Part shown: positions 7,544 through 14,253 of the stretch, piece by piece
Position numbering within the stretch: position 1 is the stretch's first letter
Layout of the letters: the number at the start of each line of letters is the position of its first letter
Assembly (NCBI GenBank): GCA_946618395.1
Contig: CAMOLD010000025.1
Location: 1 to 14,363 of the forward strand
Origin: an uncultured Clostridia bacterium
GTDB taxonomy: Bacteria; Bacillota; Clostridia; Oscillospirales; CAG-272
Direction of reading: 5' to 3'
DNA: 14,363 bases
Translations under genes and position numbers: made by a program
Notes under the pieces: model-generated
The model's database searches: none
What the model was told of the DNA's origin: nothing
Seen by the model: only the letters and a program-made list of their open reading frames with translations

Positions 7544-7563
7544 AAACAAAGGAGAAAAACAAA

Positions 7564-8319
7564 ATGGCAGAAATAATTTTAAAAGAAGAGCAAATCAAAA
7601 CTGCAATTGGAATCTATTACTCACAAATAGAAAAATATGAAGAAGGCGGAAACACAACAAGATACAAATCTTGGGAATGGTGCCATAAGGAATTTTTGAA
7701 AGCAAAAGACCTTCTTTCAAAAGGACCTGTAACAGAAGAACATAAAGATAACATGATTGATACTTTGGCGTTACATCTTGCATTTTATTTGGCAAGCTGG
7801 GGAATGTATCGCGCCTCTTCCTTTCTCCTTAACCGAGATTATAAAACACATAAAAAAGCTGTAAAAGAAATATTGAACTTGTCGGCAGATTCTATTCTTT
7901 GGGATTATCAACCAACAAAGGATAATATTAAAGAAGCCAACGACTTCTTGTTTAGTAAAGATGGAATTTATTGGAGAATCAAAAATTCCTACGGGAATGA
8001 TACGCCAAGCGAAATTCTTGTAACCAAAATTTTACTGGGAACTTTGGGGTGCATTCCTGCGTTTGATCGGTTTTTCAAAAAAGGAATTTCACAGTTTGGC
8101 GAAACGGTAAGCCTTGAAGGAAAGTCATACAAATTAACACAAAGATTGGAAAGCGCATCGAAAACATTCTGTGTAACCGAAAGCTTTCAAGCGCTTGCCG
8201 CCCTTGCCGCAAAATATCCGGAGGCATTCAAATTTCAGTCGGATATGTATTACCCGCCCATGAAATGCGTGGATATGTATTTTTGGCAGATCGGAGCGGA
8301 TTTGTATAATAAGAAATAA
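7564..8319 (+). CDS. Hypothetical protein of 251 residues
   Basis: I cannot assign a family or function. The protein appears soluble and largely helical, with aromatic-rich segments. Distinctive stretches include LALHLAFYLASWGMYRASSFLL (about 60-81, partly hydrophobic but containing Ser, Trp and Arg), TKILLGTLGCIPAFDRFFKKG (about 154-174) and a Pro/Cys-containing C-terminal YYPPMKCVDMYFW. The compact, coherent motifs suggest a conserved family rather than a spurious frame. AAAGGAG at 7548-7554 stands nine bases before the ATG, and only 20 bases separate it from the upstream repeat-protein gene, so it is likely the last gene of that operon. Its first two thirds are visibly AT-richer than the flanking genes, which may mean separate acquisition. 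The palindromic element at 8328-8421 lies just after its stop. Confidence 0.82.
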   Translation: MAEIILKEEQIKTAIGIYYSQIEKYEEGGNTTRYKSWEWCHKEFLKAKDLLSKGPVTEEHKDNMIDTLALHLAFYLASWGMYRASSFLLNRDYKTHKKAVKEILNLSADSILWDYQPTKDNIKEANDFLFSKDGIYWRIKNSYGNDTPSEILVTKILLGTLGCIPAFDRFFKKGISQFGETVSLEGKSYKLTQRLESASKTFCVTESFQALAALAAKYPEAFKFQSDMYYPPMKCVDMYFWQIGADLYNKK

Positions 8320-8327
8320 AACTTCCC

Positions 8328-8421
8328 CCAAGTTCTTTCAGAGGGTGGGGGATGCAAGGGGGCGGGAGGTTCTTTCTTTCAAGAAAGTCCTCCCGCCCCC
8401 TTGCGGTCTCCTTACCACCCC
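8328..8421 (-). repeat. Palindromic intergenic element, copy 2 (inverted)
   Basis: A 16-bp perfect stem pairs GCAAGGGGGCGGGAGG (8354-8369) with CCTCCCGCCCCCTTGC (8389-8404), extended inward by CTTTC/GAAAG. Read on the minus strand, the element aligns from end to end with 3446-3540, including the AGACC segment before the stem and the CCC...AAAGAACT segment after it. It fills the convergent junction between the operon end and the acyl-CoA synthetase stop, so it could serve as terminator for both strands. Confidence 0.8.
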
Positions 8422-8425
8422 AAAA

Positions 8426-10126
8426 TCACTTCACCAAATGGCGCTTGATTTTTTTGGAGGTGGTTTTCTCGAATTCGGTGTAGCGGAATTCGATATTGCG
8501 GATTTGTTTATAGGAAACGAGTTTTTTGTTCATTTTATCGAACTCGGCGCGAATGGTGCGCTCGATGGTTTCGTGGTCGGCGTCCTTCTCAAAGGCGTCC
8601 AGCTTGGGGTAAACGATGGCGGTCAGAACAAGGGCGCCCTCGTCGTCTTTTCTGCCAAGCACAACCGATTCGGCAACGCTGCACTGGTTGGCAATGTATT
8701 CCTCAATCTCTTCGGGGAAGACGTTTTTGCCGTTGTCCAACACAACCACAAACTTTTTGCGCCCGGTAATGTAAATGTAGCCGTCCTTATCCATGTAGCC
8801 AACGTCGCCGGTGCGGAACCAGCCGTCGGCGGTGAATGCCTCGGCGGTGGCTTCGGGATTTTTGTAGTAGCCGAGCATGACGTTGGTGCCCTTGACAACA
8901 ATCTCGCCCTCGTCGAATCCCTTGTCGTTTTTGTGGTCGGCTTCAATGCGGACGGTGCAGGAGGGAACCGCGGGGCCAACCGAGCCGCGCTTGGGCGCAA
9001 AGTAGGGGCTGACGGCGATGAGCGGCGAGCATTCGGTAATGCCGTAGCCTTCGCTGACCTGAATGCCGAACTCGTAGAAGATGTCGGCAACCTCGGGGTT
9101 CATGGGCGCGCCGCCGCAAATAATTTTGGTAAGGGAGCCGCCAAACGCCTCGTTGACCGATTTGAAGAACTTGCGGCGCAGGTCAATTTTCAAGCCGCGC
9201 AGTCCGCGCGAGAGTTTGAGCATGATTTTGAGGAGCTTGGTCTTGCCGCCCTTTTTCGCCTCTTCCCAAATCTTTTTGTTCATGGTGGTAACAAAGAGGG
9301 GAACAAGAATCAGCCCGGTGGGCTGGAAGAGCGCAAAATTGCGGAGCACGCGCTTGAGACTATCGTTAATGGCAATGTTCATGCCGTAGTTCAAGGCGGC
9401 AATCATAATGGCAAGCTCGTAGGTATGGTGAATGGGAAGCACCGAAACAATGCGGTCTTCGCCCGAGAAGTTGACCGTTTCGCAGGCGGCGTTCACGGTG
9501 GTAATAATATTGCGCTCCGAGAGCATGACGCATTTGCTGGTGCCGGTGGTGCCGGAAGTGAAAAGCATTTCCGCCATGCGGTCAAGGTCGGTGCAGGCGG
9601 GGTATTGGTAGTCTTTGGCTGCCGCGGCGCCCAGCTCCATCAGTTTGGCAAAGGGGAGCACACGCTCGCTTTCGGCCATGGTTTCATCGGGCGAGATGGG
9701 AATGACGCGGCGAACGGTTGCGTGACCTTCCATAAGCGGCGCAAACTTTGCGTTCATGCAGGAAGAAAAGACCACGGCGTCTGCCTCGGCAATTTCCAAA
9801 AAGCCAAAAATCTCGTTGGGGTCCAGCTCGCGGTCCATGGGAATGGCAATCCCGCCGGAAGCAACCACCGAAATATAGGTGGAAACCCACTCCACCGATG
9901 TTTCGCCAACAATGGCAACGCGCTTGCCGGCAAGTCCCGCGGCGGCAAGACCGGCGGCCTCGCAGCGGACGCGCGCCGAGAAATCGGCATAGGTCATAGA
10001 CAAAATTTCATGTTGTTTATTCAGCCAGCGAAAAGCAATGTGATCGCCGAAAAGAGCAATTCGGTCGGCAAATTCCGCCATCGATTGGATGGGGGTGTAA
10101 ATGCGCGGTGTTTTTTTGGGTGCCAT
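8426..10126 (-). CDS. AMP-forming acyl-CoA synthetase (AMP-dependent ligase)
   Basis: A 566-residue member of the ANL adenylate-forming superfamily. It activates a carboxylate with ATP to an acyl-AMP and usually transfers it to CoA or a carrier protein. Visible core motifs are the P-loop TSGTTGTSK (190-198), YGITECSP (361-368), the hinge region GWFRTGDVGYMDKDGY (435-450) and GRKKFVVVLDNGKNVFPEEIE (456-476). The C-terminal TTSKKIKR contains the catalytic Lys near 559, with Lys replacing the common Gly before it. The overall pattern is closest to long-chain fatty-acid--CoA ligases, but chain length is not predictable. The ATG at 10126 follows AGGAGG (minus strand, 10132-10137). A longer frame upstream would cross the promoter and is not used. 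It has its own consensus promoter. Confidence 0.93.
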   Translation of the reverse strand: MAPKKTPRIYTPIQSMAEFADRIALFGDHIAFRWLNKQHEILSMTYADFSARVRCEAAGLAAAGLAGKRVAIVGETSVEWVSTYISVVASGGIAIPMDRELDPNEIFGFLEIAEADAVVFSSCMNAKFAPLMEGHATVRRVIPISPDETMAESERVLPFAKLMELGAAAAKDYQYPACTDLDRMAEMLFTSGTTGTSKCVMLSERNIITTVNAACETVNFSGEDRIVSVLPIHHTYELAIMIAALNYGMNIAINDSLKRVLRNFALFQPTGLILVPLFVTTMNKKIWEEAKKGGKTKLLKIMLKLSRGLRGLKIDLRRKFFKSVNEAFGGSLTKIICGGAPMNPEVADIFYEFGIQVSEGYGITECSPLIAVSPYFAPKRGSVGPAVPSCTVRIEADHKNDKGFDEGEIVVKGTNVMLGYYKNPEATAEAFTADGWFRTGDVGYMDKDGYIYITGRKKFVVVLDNGKNVFPEEIEEYIANQCSVAESVVLGRKDDEGALVLTAIVYPKLDAFEKDADHETIERTIRAEFDKMNKKLVSYKQIRNIEFRYTEFEKTTSKKIKRHLVK

Positions 10127-10165
10127 AATAACCTCCTGTAACAAGGGAAAAACATAAACGAAAAC

Positions 10166-10196
10166 TGAGGTTGCCTTTTGGTCAAAAGCAACCTCA
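10166..10196 (-). terminator. Hairpin at the acyl-CoA synthetase leader / DUF4830 terminator
   Basis: TGAGGTTGC (10166-10174) pairs with GCAACCTCA (10188-10196), with additional TTTT/AAAA pairing inside. On the minus strand it is followed by a broken T-rich tract. It can end transcripts arriving from the DUF4830 gene, yet it also sits at the very 5' end of the predicted acyl-CoA synthetase transcript (start about 10193), so it may also be a 5' stability or attenuation hairpin. Confidence 0.65.
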
Positions 10197-10199
10197 ATT

Positions 10200-10228
10200 A
10201 TTATACCAAATATTGCCGGATTTGTCAA
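10200..10228 (-). promoter_or_regulatory. Acyl-CoA synthetase promoter
   Basis: On the minus strand a perfect TTGACA (10228-10223) and perfect TATAAT (10205-10200) are separated by exactly 17 bases. The predicted start is about 10193, leaving a leader of about 67 bases before the ATG at 10126. Confidence 0.9.
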
Positions 10229-10263
10229 GAGCGAATCGCGCAGGGTTTCATTCTCTCAAATCG

Positions 10264-10749
10264 TCATTCTTTTTCAAACCCGTGCACAAAGCCGGAAAGG
10301 TCGGCGGAGCAAACGTCGCCGCCAACCACGCGGTTGCGGTAAACAAGAACGTTGGCAAGAACGGTGCCCTCATAGTCCGGGTAGTTGGTAACGGTAAAGG
10401 TATAGCGGGTCACATCCTTGCCCTTGTATTTGGAAAGGTCCAGTCCCTGCGCTTTTTGCAGCTCGTTGTAGGCGGCGTAAACTTTGTCAAATTCGGCGGG
10501 AATGGTCACTGTTTCCACCTCGGCGGGGTCGGCGTCCACCGTCCAGCCGAACTGGGAAAGAAAATTGGCGGCGTCGCCGGTGGAACGCACCTTTTCATAG
10601 GAGTAGTGAACCGTTTGGTCGGCAACGGCGGGCGCGGTGCTTGACGTATAGGTGGGAACAAAGGCGATCAGCGCAATCAGAACGGTCAGGGCAACGCAAA
10701 CAACACCAACCAGTTTCAGGGTATTGGCGCGAAAAGAATAGATAAACAT
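10264..10749 (-). CDS. DUF4830-type membrane-anchored protein
   Basis: A 161-residue protein with a short N-terminal cytosolic segment, one membrane helix (about 12-31) and an extracytoplasmic domain (about 52-155). The segments FLSQFGWTVDADPAEVETVTIPAEFDKVY and YAAYNELQKAQGLDLSKYKG, together with the C-terminal RVVGGDVCS, match what I recall of DUF4830 proteins in clostridia. The function is unknown. The start at 10749 is set by GGAGG (minus strand, 10761-10757) seven bases upstream. A TTG-started extension to 10806 would translate the terminator hairpin and is rejected. The gene lies between proS and the acyl-CoA synthetase on the same strand. Its ribosome binding site is inside the predicted proS terminator, so its expression may depend on read-through or a weak promoter such as TTGGCA-N17-TCATAT just upstream. 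Confidence 0.85.
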   Translation of the reverse strand: MFIYSFRANTLKLVGVVCVALTVLIALIAFVPTYTSSTAPAVADQTVHYSYEKVRSTGDAANFLSQFGWTVDADPAEVETVTIPAEFDKVYAAYNELQKAQGLDLSKYKGKDVTRYTFTVTNYPDYEGTVLANVLVYRNRVVGGDVCSADLSGFVHGFEKE

Positions 10750-10804
10750 AAAAAAGCCTCCGGATTTCCATATCGTAGTGTTAAACGATATGAAAGCCGG
10801 AGGC
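10750..10804 (-). terminator. proS terminator overlapping the DUF4830 ribosome binding site
   Basis: On the minus strand GCCTCCGG (10804-10797) pairs with CCGGAGGC (10763-10756) and an inner CATATCG/CGATATG arm (10792-10786 with 10775-10769) continues the stem around a ten-base loop. Six T follow at 10755-10750, directly abutting the ATG at 10749. The stem is interrupted only by a short internal loop. The descending arm contains the GGAGG that serves the next gene. Confidence 0.85.
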
Positions 10805-10824
10805 AATTTATGCCAAAAGCAGGC

Positions 10825-12264
10825 TCAATATTGTCTGCCCCAAATCAGCATGTGCTTTGCGGGTCTGCCGCAGCAAACGCAAACGTCGGAAAGATGATCT
10901 TCTTTTTCGGGAATGCAGCGCGATTTCACGCCGCCGGTCGCGTCTTTAATCTTCTCTTCGCATTCGGTCTCGCCGCACCACATGGCGCGAATGAAGCCGG
11001 ATTTGTTCTGGGCAATATCCAAAAACTCCTCGTAGGAATGCGCGTCGTAGGTGCGCGCGCGCTGGTTTTCCAGGGCGCGGTTGTAAAGCTCGTCGTGAAC
11101 GGTTTTGAGCGCGGCTTCCACAGCGTCAACAATTCCGTCCAGCGAAACAAAGTTCTTTTCGCGCGAAACGCGGCTGACCAGCACGCAGGAGTTGTTTTCA
11201 ATGTCGCGCGGGCCAATTTCCAGGCGGAGCGGAACGCCCTTCATCTCGTATTGGCTGAACTTCCAGCCGGTGGAATAGTCGCTGTCGTCCAGCTTGACGC
11301 GGAACTTCTTGGCAAGCAGGTCGCGAATCTCGCGCGCCTTTTCCAGGACGCCCTCTTTGTGTTGCGCAACCGGAATGATGGCAACCTGAATGGGCGCCAC
11401 GGCGGGGGGAAGGATCAAACCGTTGTCGTCGCCGTGGGTCATGATGATGGCGCCGATCATACGGGTAGAAACGCCCCAGGAAGTCTGGAAGGGATAGCGG
11501 ACAGTGTTGTCGCGCCCGGTAAAGGTAATGTCAAAGGCTTTGGCAAAGCCGTCGCCGAAGAAATGCGAGGTGCCGCCTTGCAGGGCAACGCCGTTGTGCA
11601 TCATGGGTTCAATGGTGTAGGTCTCCACCGCGCCGGCAAACTTTTCCTTTTCGGTTTTTTGACCGGTGTAGGCGGGAATGGCGAGCGATTCGGCATAAAA
11701 ATCGCGGTAAACGCCAAGCATCCGGCGGGTTTCTTCACGCGCCTCCTCTTCGGTCTCGTGCATGGTGTGACCCTCCTGCCAAAGGAACTCGGAGGTCCGC
11801 AAAAACGGGCGGGTGGTCTTCTCCCAGCGCACCACGTTGCACCATTGGTTGTAGAGCTTGGGCAGGTCGCGGTAGGATTGGATTACGTTGCGGAAATGCT
11901 CACAGAACAGGGTTTCCGAGGTCGGGCGCACGCAAAGACGCTCGGCAAGCTGGTTCTCGCCGCCAACCGTCACCCAGGCGCATTCGGGAGCAAACCCTTC
12001 CACGTGGTCTTTTTCTTTTTGCAAAAGACTTTCGGGAATGAACATGGGCATATAAACGTTCTCGTGCCCCAGCGCCTTAAACCGCGCGTCCAGATCGCGT
12101 TGGATCGCTTCCCAAATTGCATAGCCGTAAGGGCGGATGACCATACAGCCCTTTACGCCGGAGTAGTCGGCAAGTTCGGCTTTTTTTACAACGTCGGTAT
12201 ACCATTGAGCAAAATCCACGTCCATCGACGTGATTTGCTCCACCATTTTTTCATTCTTTGCCAT
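10825..12264 (-). CDS. proS: Proline--tRNA ligase, archaeal/eukaryotic-like (ProS type 3)
   Basis: A 479-residue class II aminoacyl-tRNA synthetase that charges tRNA-Pro with proline. Motif 2 is RWEKTTRPFLRTSEFLWQEGHT (146-167), and motif 3 lies in SWGVSTRMIGAIIMTHGDDNG (262-282). VRPTSETLF (112-120) forms part of the active site. The anticodon-binding domain follows from about 290. The C-terminal zinc domain has C430, C435 and a CVCC cluster (462-465), ending in the family-typical Tyr. It lacks the editing insertion of the long bacterial ProS, which identifies the short type found in many clostridia, archaea and eukaryotes. The ATG at 12264 follows AAAGGA. A TTG 18 bases upstream is less likely. 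The leader is only about 28 bases, so there is no T-box. It is expressed from its own consensus promoter. Confidence 0.97.
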   Translation of the reverse strand: MAKNEKMVEQITSMDVDFAQWYTDVVKKAELADYSGVKGCMVIRPYGYAIWEAIQRDLDARFKALGHENVYMPMFIPESLLQKEKDHVEGFAPECAWVTVGGENQLAERLCVRPTSETLFCEHFRNVIQSYRDLPKLYNQWCNVVRWEKTTRPFLRTSEFLWQEGHTMHETEEEAREETRRMLGVYRDFYAESLAIPAYTGQKTEKEKFAGAVETYTIEPMMHNGVALQGGTSHFFGDGFAKAFDITFTGRDNTVRYPFQTSWGVSTRMIGAIIMTHGDDNGLILPPAVAPIQVAIIPVAQHKEGVLEKAREIRDLLAKKFRVKLDDSDYSTGWKFSQYEMKGVPLRLEIGPRDIENNSCVLVSRVSREKNFVSLDGIVDAVEAALKTVHDELYNRALENQRARTYDAHSYEEFLDIAQNKSGFIRAMWCGETECEEKIKDATGGVKSRCIPEKEDHLSDVCVCCGRPAKHMLIWGRQY

Positions 12265-12298
12265 GGTAAAAAATCCTTTCAAATTGGCTTACCATAAT

Positions 12299-12327
12299 AT
12301 TATAAACCCCCTGCGGCGTTTTGTCAA
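12299..12327 (-). promoter_or_regulatory. proS promoter
   Basis: On the minus strand perfect TTGACA (12327-12322) and perfect TATAAT (12304-12299) are separated by exactly 17 bases. The predicted start near 12292 leaves a leader of about 28 bases. The -35 box is inside the loop of the dyad at 12307-12340. Confidence 0.92.
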
Positions 12328-12340
12328 TAGCCGCAGGGGG
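12307..12340 (-). terminator. GC-rich hairpin downstream of the oxidoreductase gene
   Basis: CCCCCTGCGGC (12307-12317) and GCCGCAGGGGG (12330-12340) form an 11-bp perfect stem with a 12-base loop, 41 bases beyond the oxidoreductase stop. The minus-strand sequence after the stem is TTTATAAT, a poor U-tract, so termination efficiency is uncertain. It overlaps the proS promoter. Confidence 0.65.
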
Positions 12341-12380
12341 AAACAGGCAAGTTTTTGAAAAAAGGATTTCCGCCGGTCAA

Positions 12381-13886
12381 TCAGCGCGCGGGCAAGCGCT
12401 TCGGCAAGCGTTCTTTTTCGTCCTCGCGCCCGGCGGCGCGGTATTTCTTTGCAATGGCGAGCGCGGCGCTTTTGCCGCACACCGCGGCAATGGGAAGTCC
12501 GCCGGGCGCGCGTTGCCATTGGCAGGCAAAGCGCAGGTTTTCTATGCCGGGAACGCGGCCGTCAACAAGCGCGGGGAGTTTGCCGGCGCCAAACAGAAAA
12601 CTCATAAACGAGCCGACCTCCGTGCCGATAAAGCGGCGGTAGGTCGCCGGGGTCCAAATATCAATGCAGGAAAGCCGATCTGCCAACGCCGGGAACTTTT
12701 GAGCAATTGCCTCTATGACAAGCGCGGCAACTTCTTCTTTCTTTTGCGCGTAGGCGGCGGGATCTTTCCGTAAATCCACGGCGCGCCGCGCGGCGTCCTC
12801 CGGGCAGGGGAGCATCACCTGCAAAATCGTTTTTCCTGCCGGCGCCACCGAGGGATCGTGCGAAAATTCGCGCAAAAGAATGGTTTTGGAACCCAGCCGG
12901 AAGGCAAGGGAGGGGGAAAGCGCCCAAACGTAGTCGCCGCGGAAGGGAAGAGCGGCGCTGTCGCAGGCAAACGCGCAATGGTAGGCGGAAAACCGGGAAA
13001 GGCGCGGATGGTGATATTGCTTTGCAAAGGCTTTGGTCATCGGCATTCCCAAAAGGTTGGGGAACGCAAGGGCAGGGTCGATGGTCAGAATGATTTCGTC
13101 TGCGCGCGCCTCTGTCCCGTCGGAGAAGCGGACGCATTCCGCACGCCCGTCCGCGCAGACAACGCCGACCGCCTCTTTGTTCAAAAGCAGTTCGCCACCC
13201 AAAGCGCGAAAACGGTCAACCATCCGGTCCGCCATGGGAATCGATCCGCCCAACGGCAAATCGGCGTTTCCGCCGCAGAAATGCGCCATGACCGACAACA
13301 GCGCCAGCGCCGAAATCTGATCCGAAAGAAAATCGGTCAAAAACGAGCGGATGAGCGGATGGCGGAATTTGGAGGCGAGGGCTCCGGTGGTCAAACGGTA
13401 GTCGCGCAAAAGCGGAAGGGCACCAAAAAGCAGGGAGGAGGCGTTCACCCCGCGGTTTTTTCTGGGACCGCCGATCCCGCAAATCCCCTGCAACAGGCGC
13501 ACCGCGCGCGAAAGCCGCTTGATTTCCCGTTTATCGTCCGGCGAGAGCAAAAGCAGGTCGCGCTCCACGCGGTTCCAGCTCCGCCAAAGCGAAAGCGTTT
13601 GCCCATTCTGCTCGCAGGTGTAAAGCGATTCGGGGCGGTAAACCGGAATGTTGTCGCCCAAAGCGCCAAGGTCTTCCCAAATATCGTAAATCGGGGAGGA
13701 CGGATTGGTTCCTGTCAACCAGTGAATGCAGTTGTCAATCCAGTAGTCGCCCCGTCGCCAACCGGTCAGGTTCCCTCCGGCAACGTGCAATTTTTCGCAA
13801 ATCAGGGCGCGGTGCCCCATCTTTTGGGCATAAATTCCGGCGGAAAGACCCGAAACTCCGCCGCCGATAATCAAAATATCAGCCAT
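12381..13886 (-). CDS. FAD/NAD(P)-dependent oxidoreductase, phytoene-desaturase-like
   Basis: A 501-residue flavoprotein. The N-terminus IIGGGVSGLSAGIYAQKMGH is the FAD ADP-binding Rossmann motif, followed by an E near 32 (CEKLHVAGGNLTGW) that binds ribose, with a CrtI-like GG after it. Near 449-475 NLRFACQWQRAPGGLPIAAVCGKSAA matches the C-terminal FAD-binding signature of the phytoene desaturase / retinol saturase (CrtI-like) group. The middle substrate region cannot be assigned, and no carotenoid genes are nearby, so the substrate is unknown. The last about 20 residues are a basic tail rich in Arg, Lys and Glu. AAAGGGA lies upstream of the ATG at 13886. It is the first of the four leftward genes, and no convincing promoter was found upstream. 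Confidence 0.88.
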   Translation of the reverse strand: MADILIIGGGVSGLSAGIYAQKMGHRALICEKLHVAGGNLTGWRRGDYWIDNCIHWLTGTNPSSPIYDIWEDLGALGDNIPVYRPESLYTCEQNGQTLSLWRSWNRVERDLLLLSPDDKREIKRLSRAVRLLQGICGIGGPRKNRGVNASSLLFGALPLLRDYRLTTGALASKFRHPLIRSFLTDFLSDQISALALLSVMAHFCGGNADLPLGGSIPMADRMVDRFRALGGELLLNKEAVGVVCADGRAECVRFSDGTEARADEIILTIDPALAFPNLLGMPMTKAFAKQYHHPRLSRFSAYHCAFACDSAALPFRGDYVWALSPSLAFRLGSKTILLREFSHDPSVAPAGKTILQVMLPCPEDAARRAVDLRKDPAAYAQKKEEVAALVIEAIAQKFPALADRLSCIDIWTPATYRRFIGTEVGSFMSFLFGAGKLPALVDGRVPGIENLRFACQWQRAPGGLPIAAVCGKSAALAIAKKYRAAGREDEKERLPKRLPAR

Positions 13887-14170
13887 AAAAATCCCTTTCT
13901 TTCCCTTTTTTTACCGTTATTTTCCCCGAAAATATGAAAAAATATACATGAAAAAATGAAAATTTTGAGCCTGCGCAACCGCCGCAAATAAAGAATGTAA
14001 AAATGTATATATTCAATTATTTATGTATAAGAAAAAAGAACAAAATTTGCAATAACTGGTTATAATAGCCTCAAAAGCCGACAAAATATAGTCAAAATAA
14101 ACAAAATGGAAGTTCTCTAATTGTGTTTTTTATTCAAAAGGTAAAAATGCAAAAATATTCAAAAAACATA
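13887..14170. other. AT-rich intergenic region between divergent genes
   Basis: This stretch of 284 bases separates the leftward oxidoreductase from the promoter of the rightward lipoprotein. It is rich in A tracts and short ATG-containing A/T words. I see no open frame with a ribosome binding site, no stable hairpin and no RNA gene. A TATAAT at 14061-14066 lacks a matching -35. The leftward promoter should lie here, but only a poor CTCAAA-N17-TATATT match is visible on the minus strand. Confidence 0.6.
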
Positions 14171-14199
14171 TTGACAAATGGATATTTATGCGTTATAAT
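14171..14199 (+). promoter_or_regulatory. Promoter of the partial lipoprotein gene
   Basis: Perfect TTGACA at 14171-14176 and perfect TATAAT at 14194-14199 with exactly 17 bases between them. The predicted start is about 14206, giving a leader of about 83 bases. Confidence 0.92.
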
Positions 14200-14219
14200 G
14201 GCAACATCACAGGAACAGA

Positions 14220-14253
14220 GCACGGGAAAGCCCCCGGAATCCGGATCCCGTGC
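14220..14253 (+). other. 5' leader hairpin of the lipoprotein transcript
   Basis: GCACGGGA (14220-14227) pairs with TCCCGTGC (14246-14253), enclosing a smaller possible CCGG/CCGG pairing. The sequence after the stem is A-rich, not T-rich, so this is not an intrinsic terminator. It may stabilise the mRNA or bind a regulator; no known riboswitch class was recognised. Confidence 0.55.

Noticed and set aside
8345..10141. Long plus-strand open frame opposite the acyl-CoA synthetase
   Set aside because: It is antisense to a gene with full family motifs, and its Gly/Asn/Ala/His-rich low-complexity translation is typical of a shadow of a GC-rich coding strand. No suitable ribosome binding site was seen.
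10127..10228. 34-residue N-terminal extension of the acyl-CoA synthetase
   Set aside because: It would cover the consensus promoter and hairpin. The ATG at 10126 has a perfect AGGAGG.
12265..12292. T-box riboswitch before proS
   Set aside because: The promoter predicts a leader of only about 28 bases, far too short for a T-box specifier and antiterminator.
10810..12297. Long plus-strand open frame opposite proS
   Set aside because: It mirrors proS almost exactly, has no recognisable domain and lacks a ribosome binding site. proS on the other strand is unmistakable.
12858..13937. Plus-strand open frame opposite the oxidoreductase
   Set aside because: Its translation is low complexity, it lies antisense to a clear FAD protein and it runs into AT-rich intergenic DNA. 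It is a codon-bias shadow.
14038..14066. Second promoter around TATAAT at 14061-14066
   Set aside because: No -35-like hexamer occurs 16-18 bases upstream and no TGn extension directly precedes the box.
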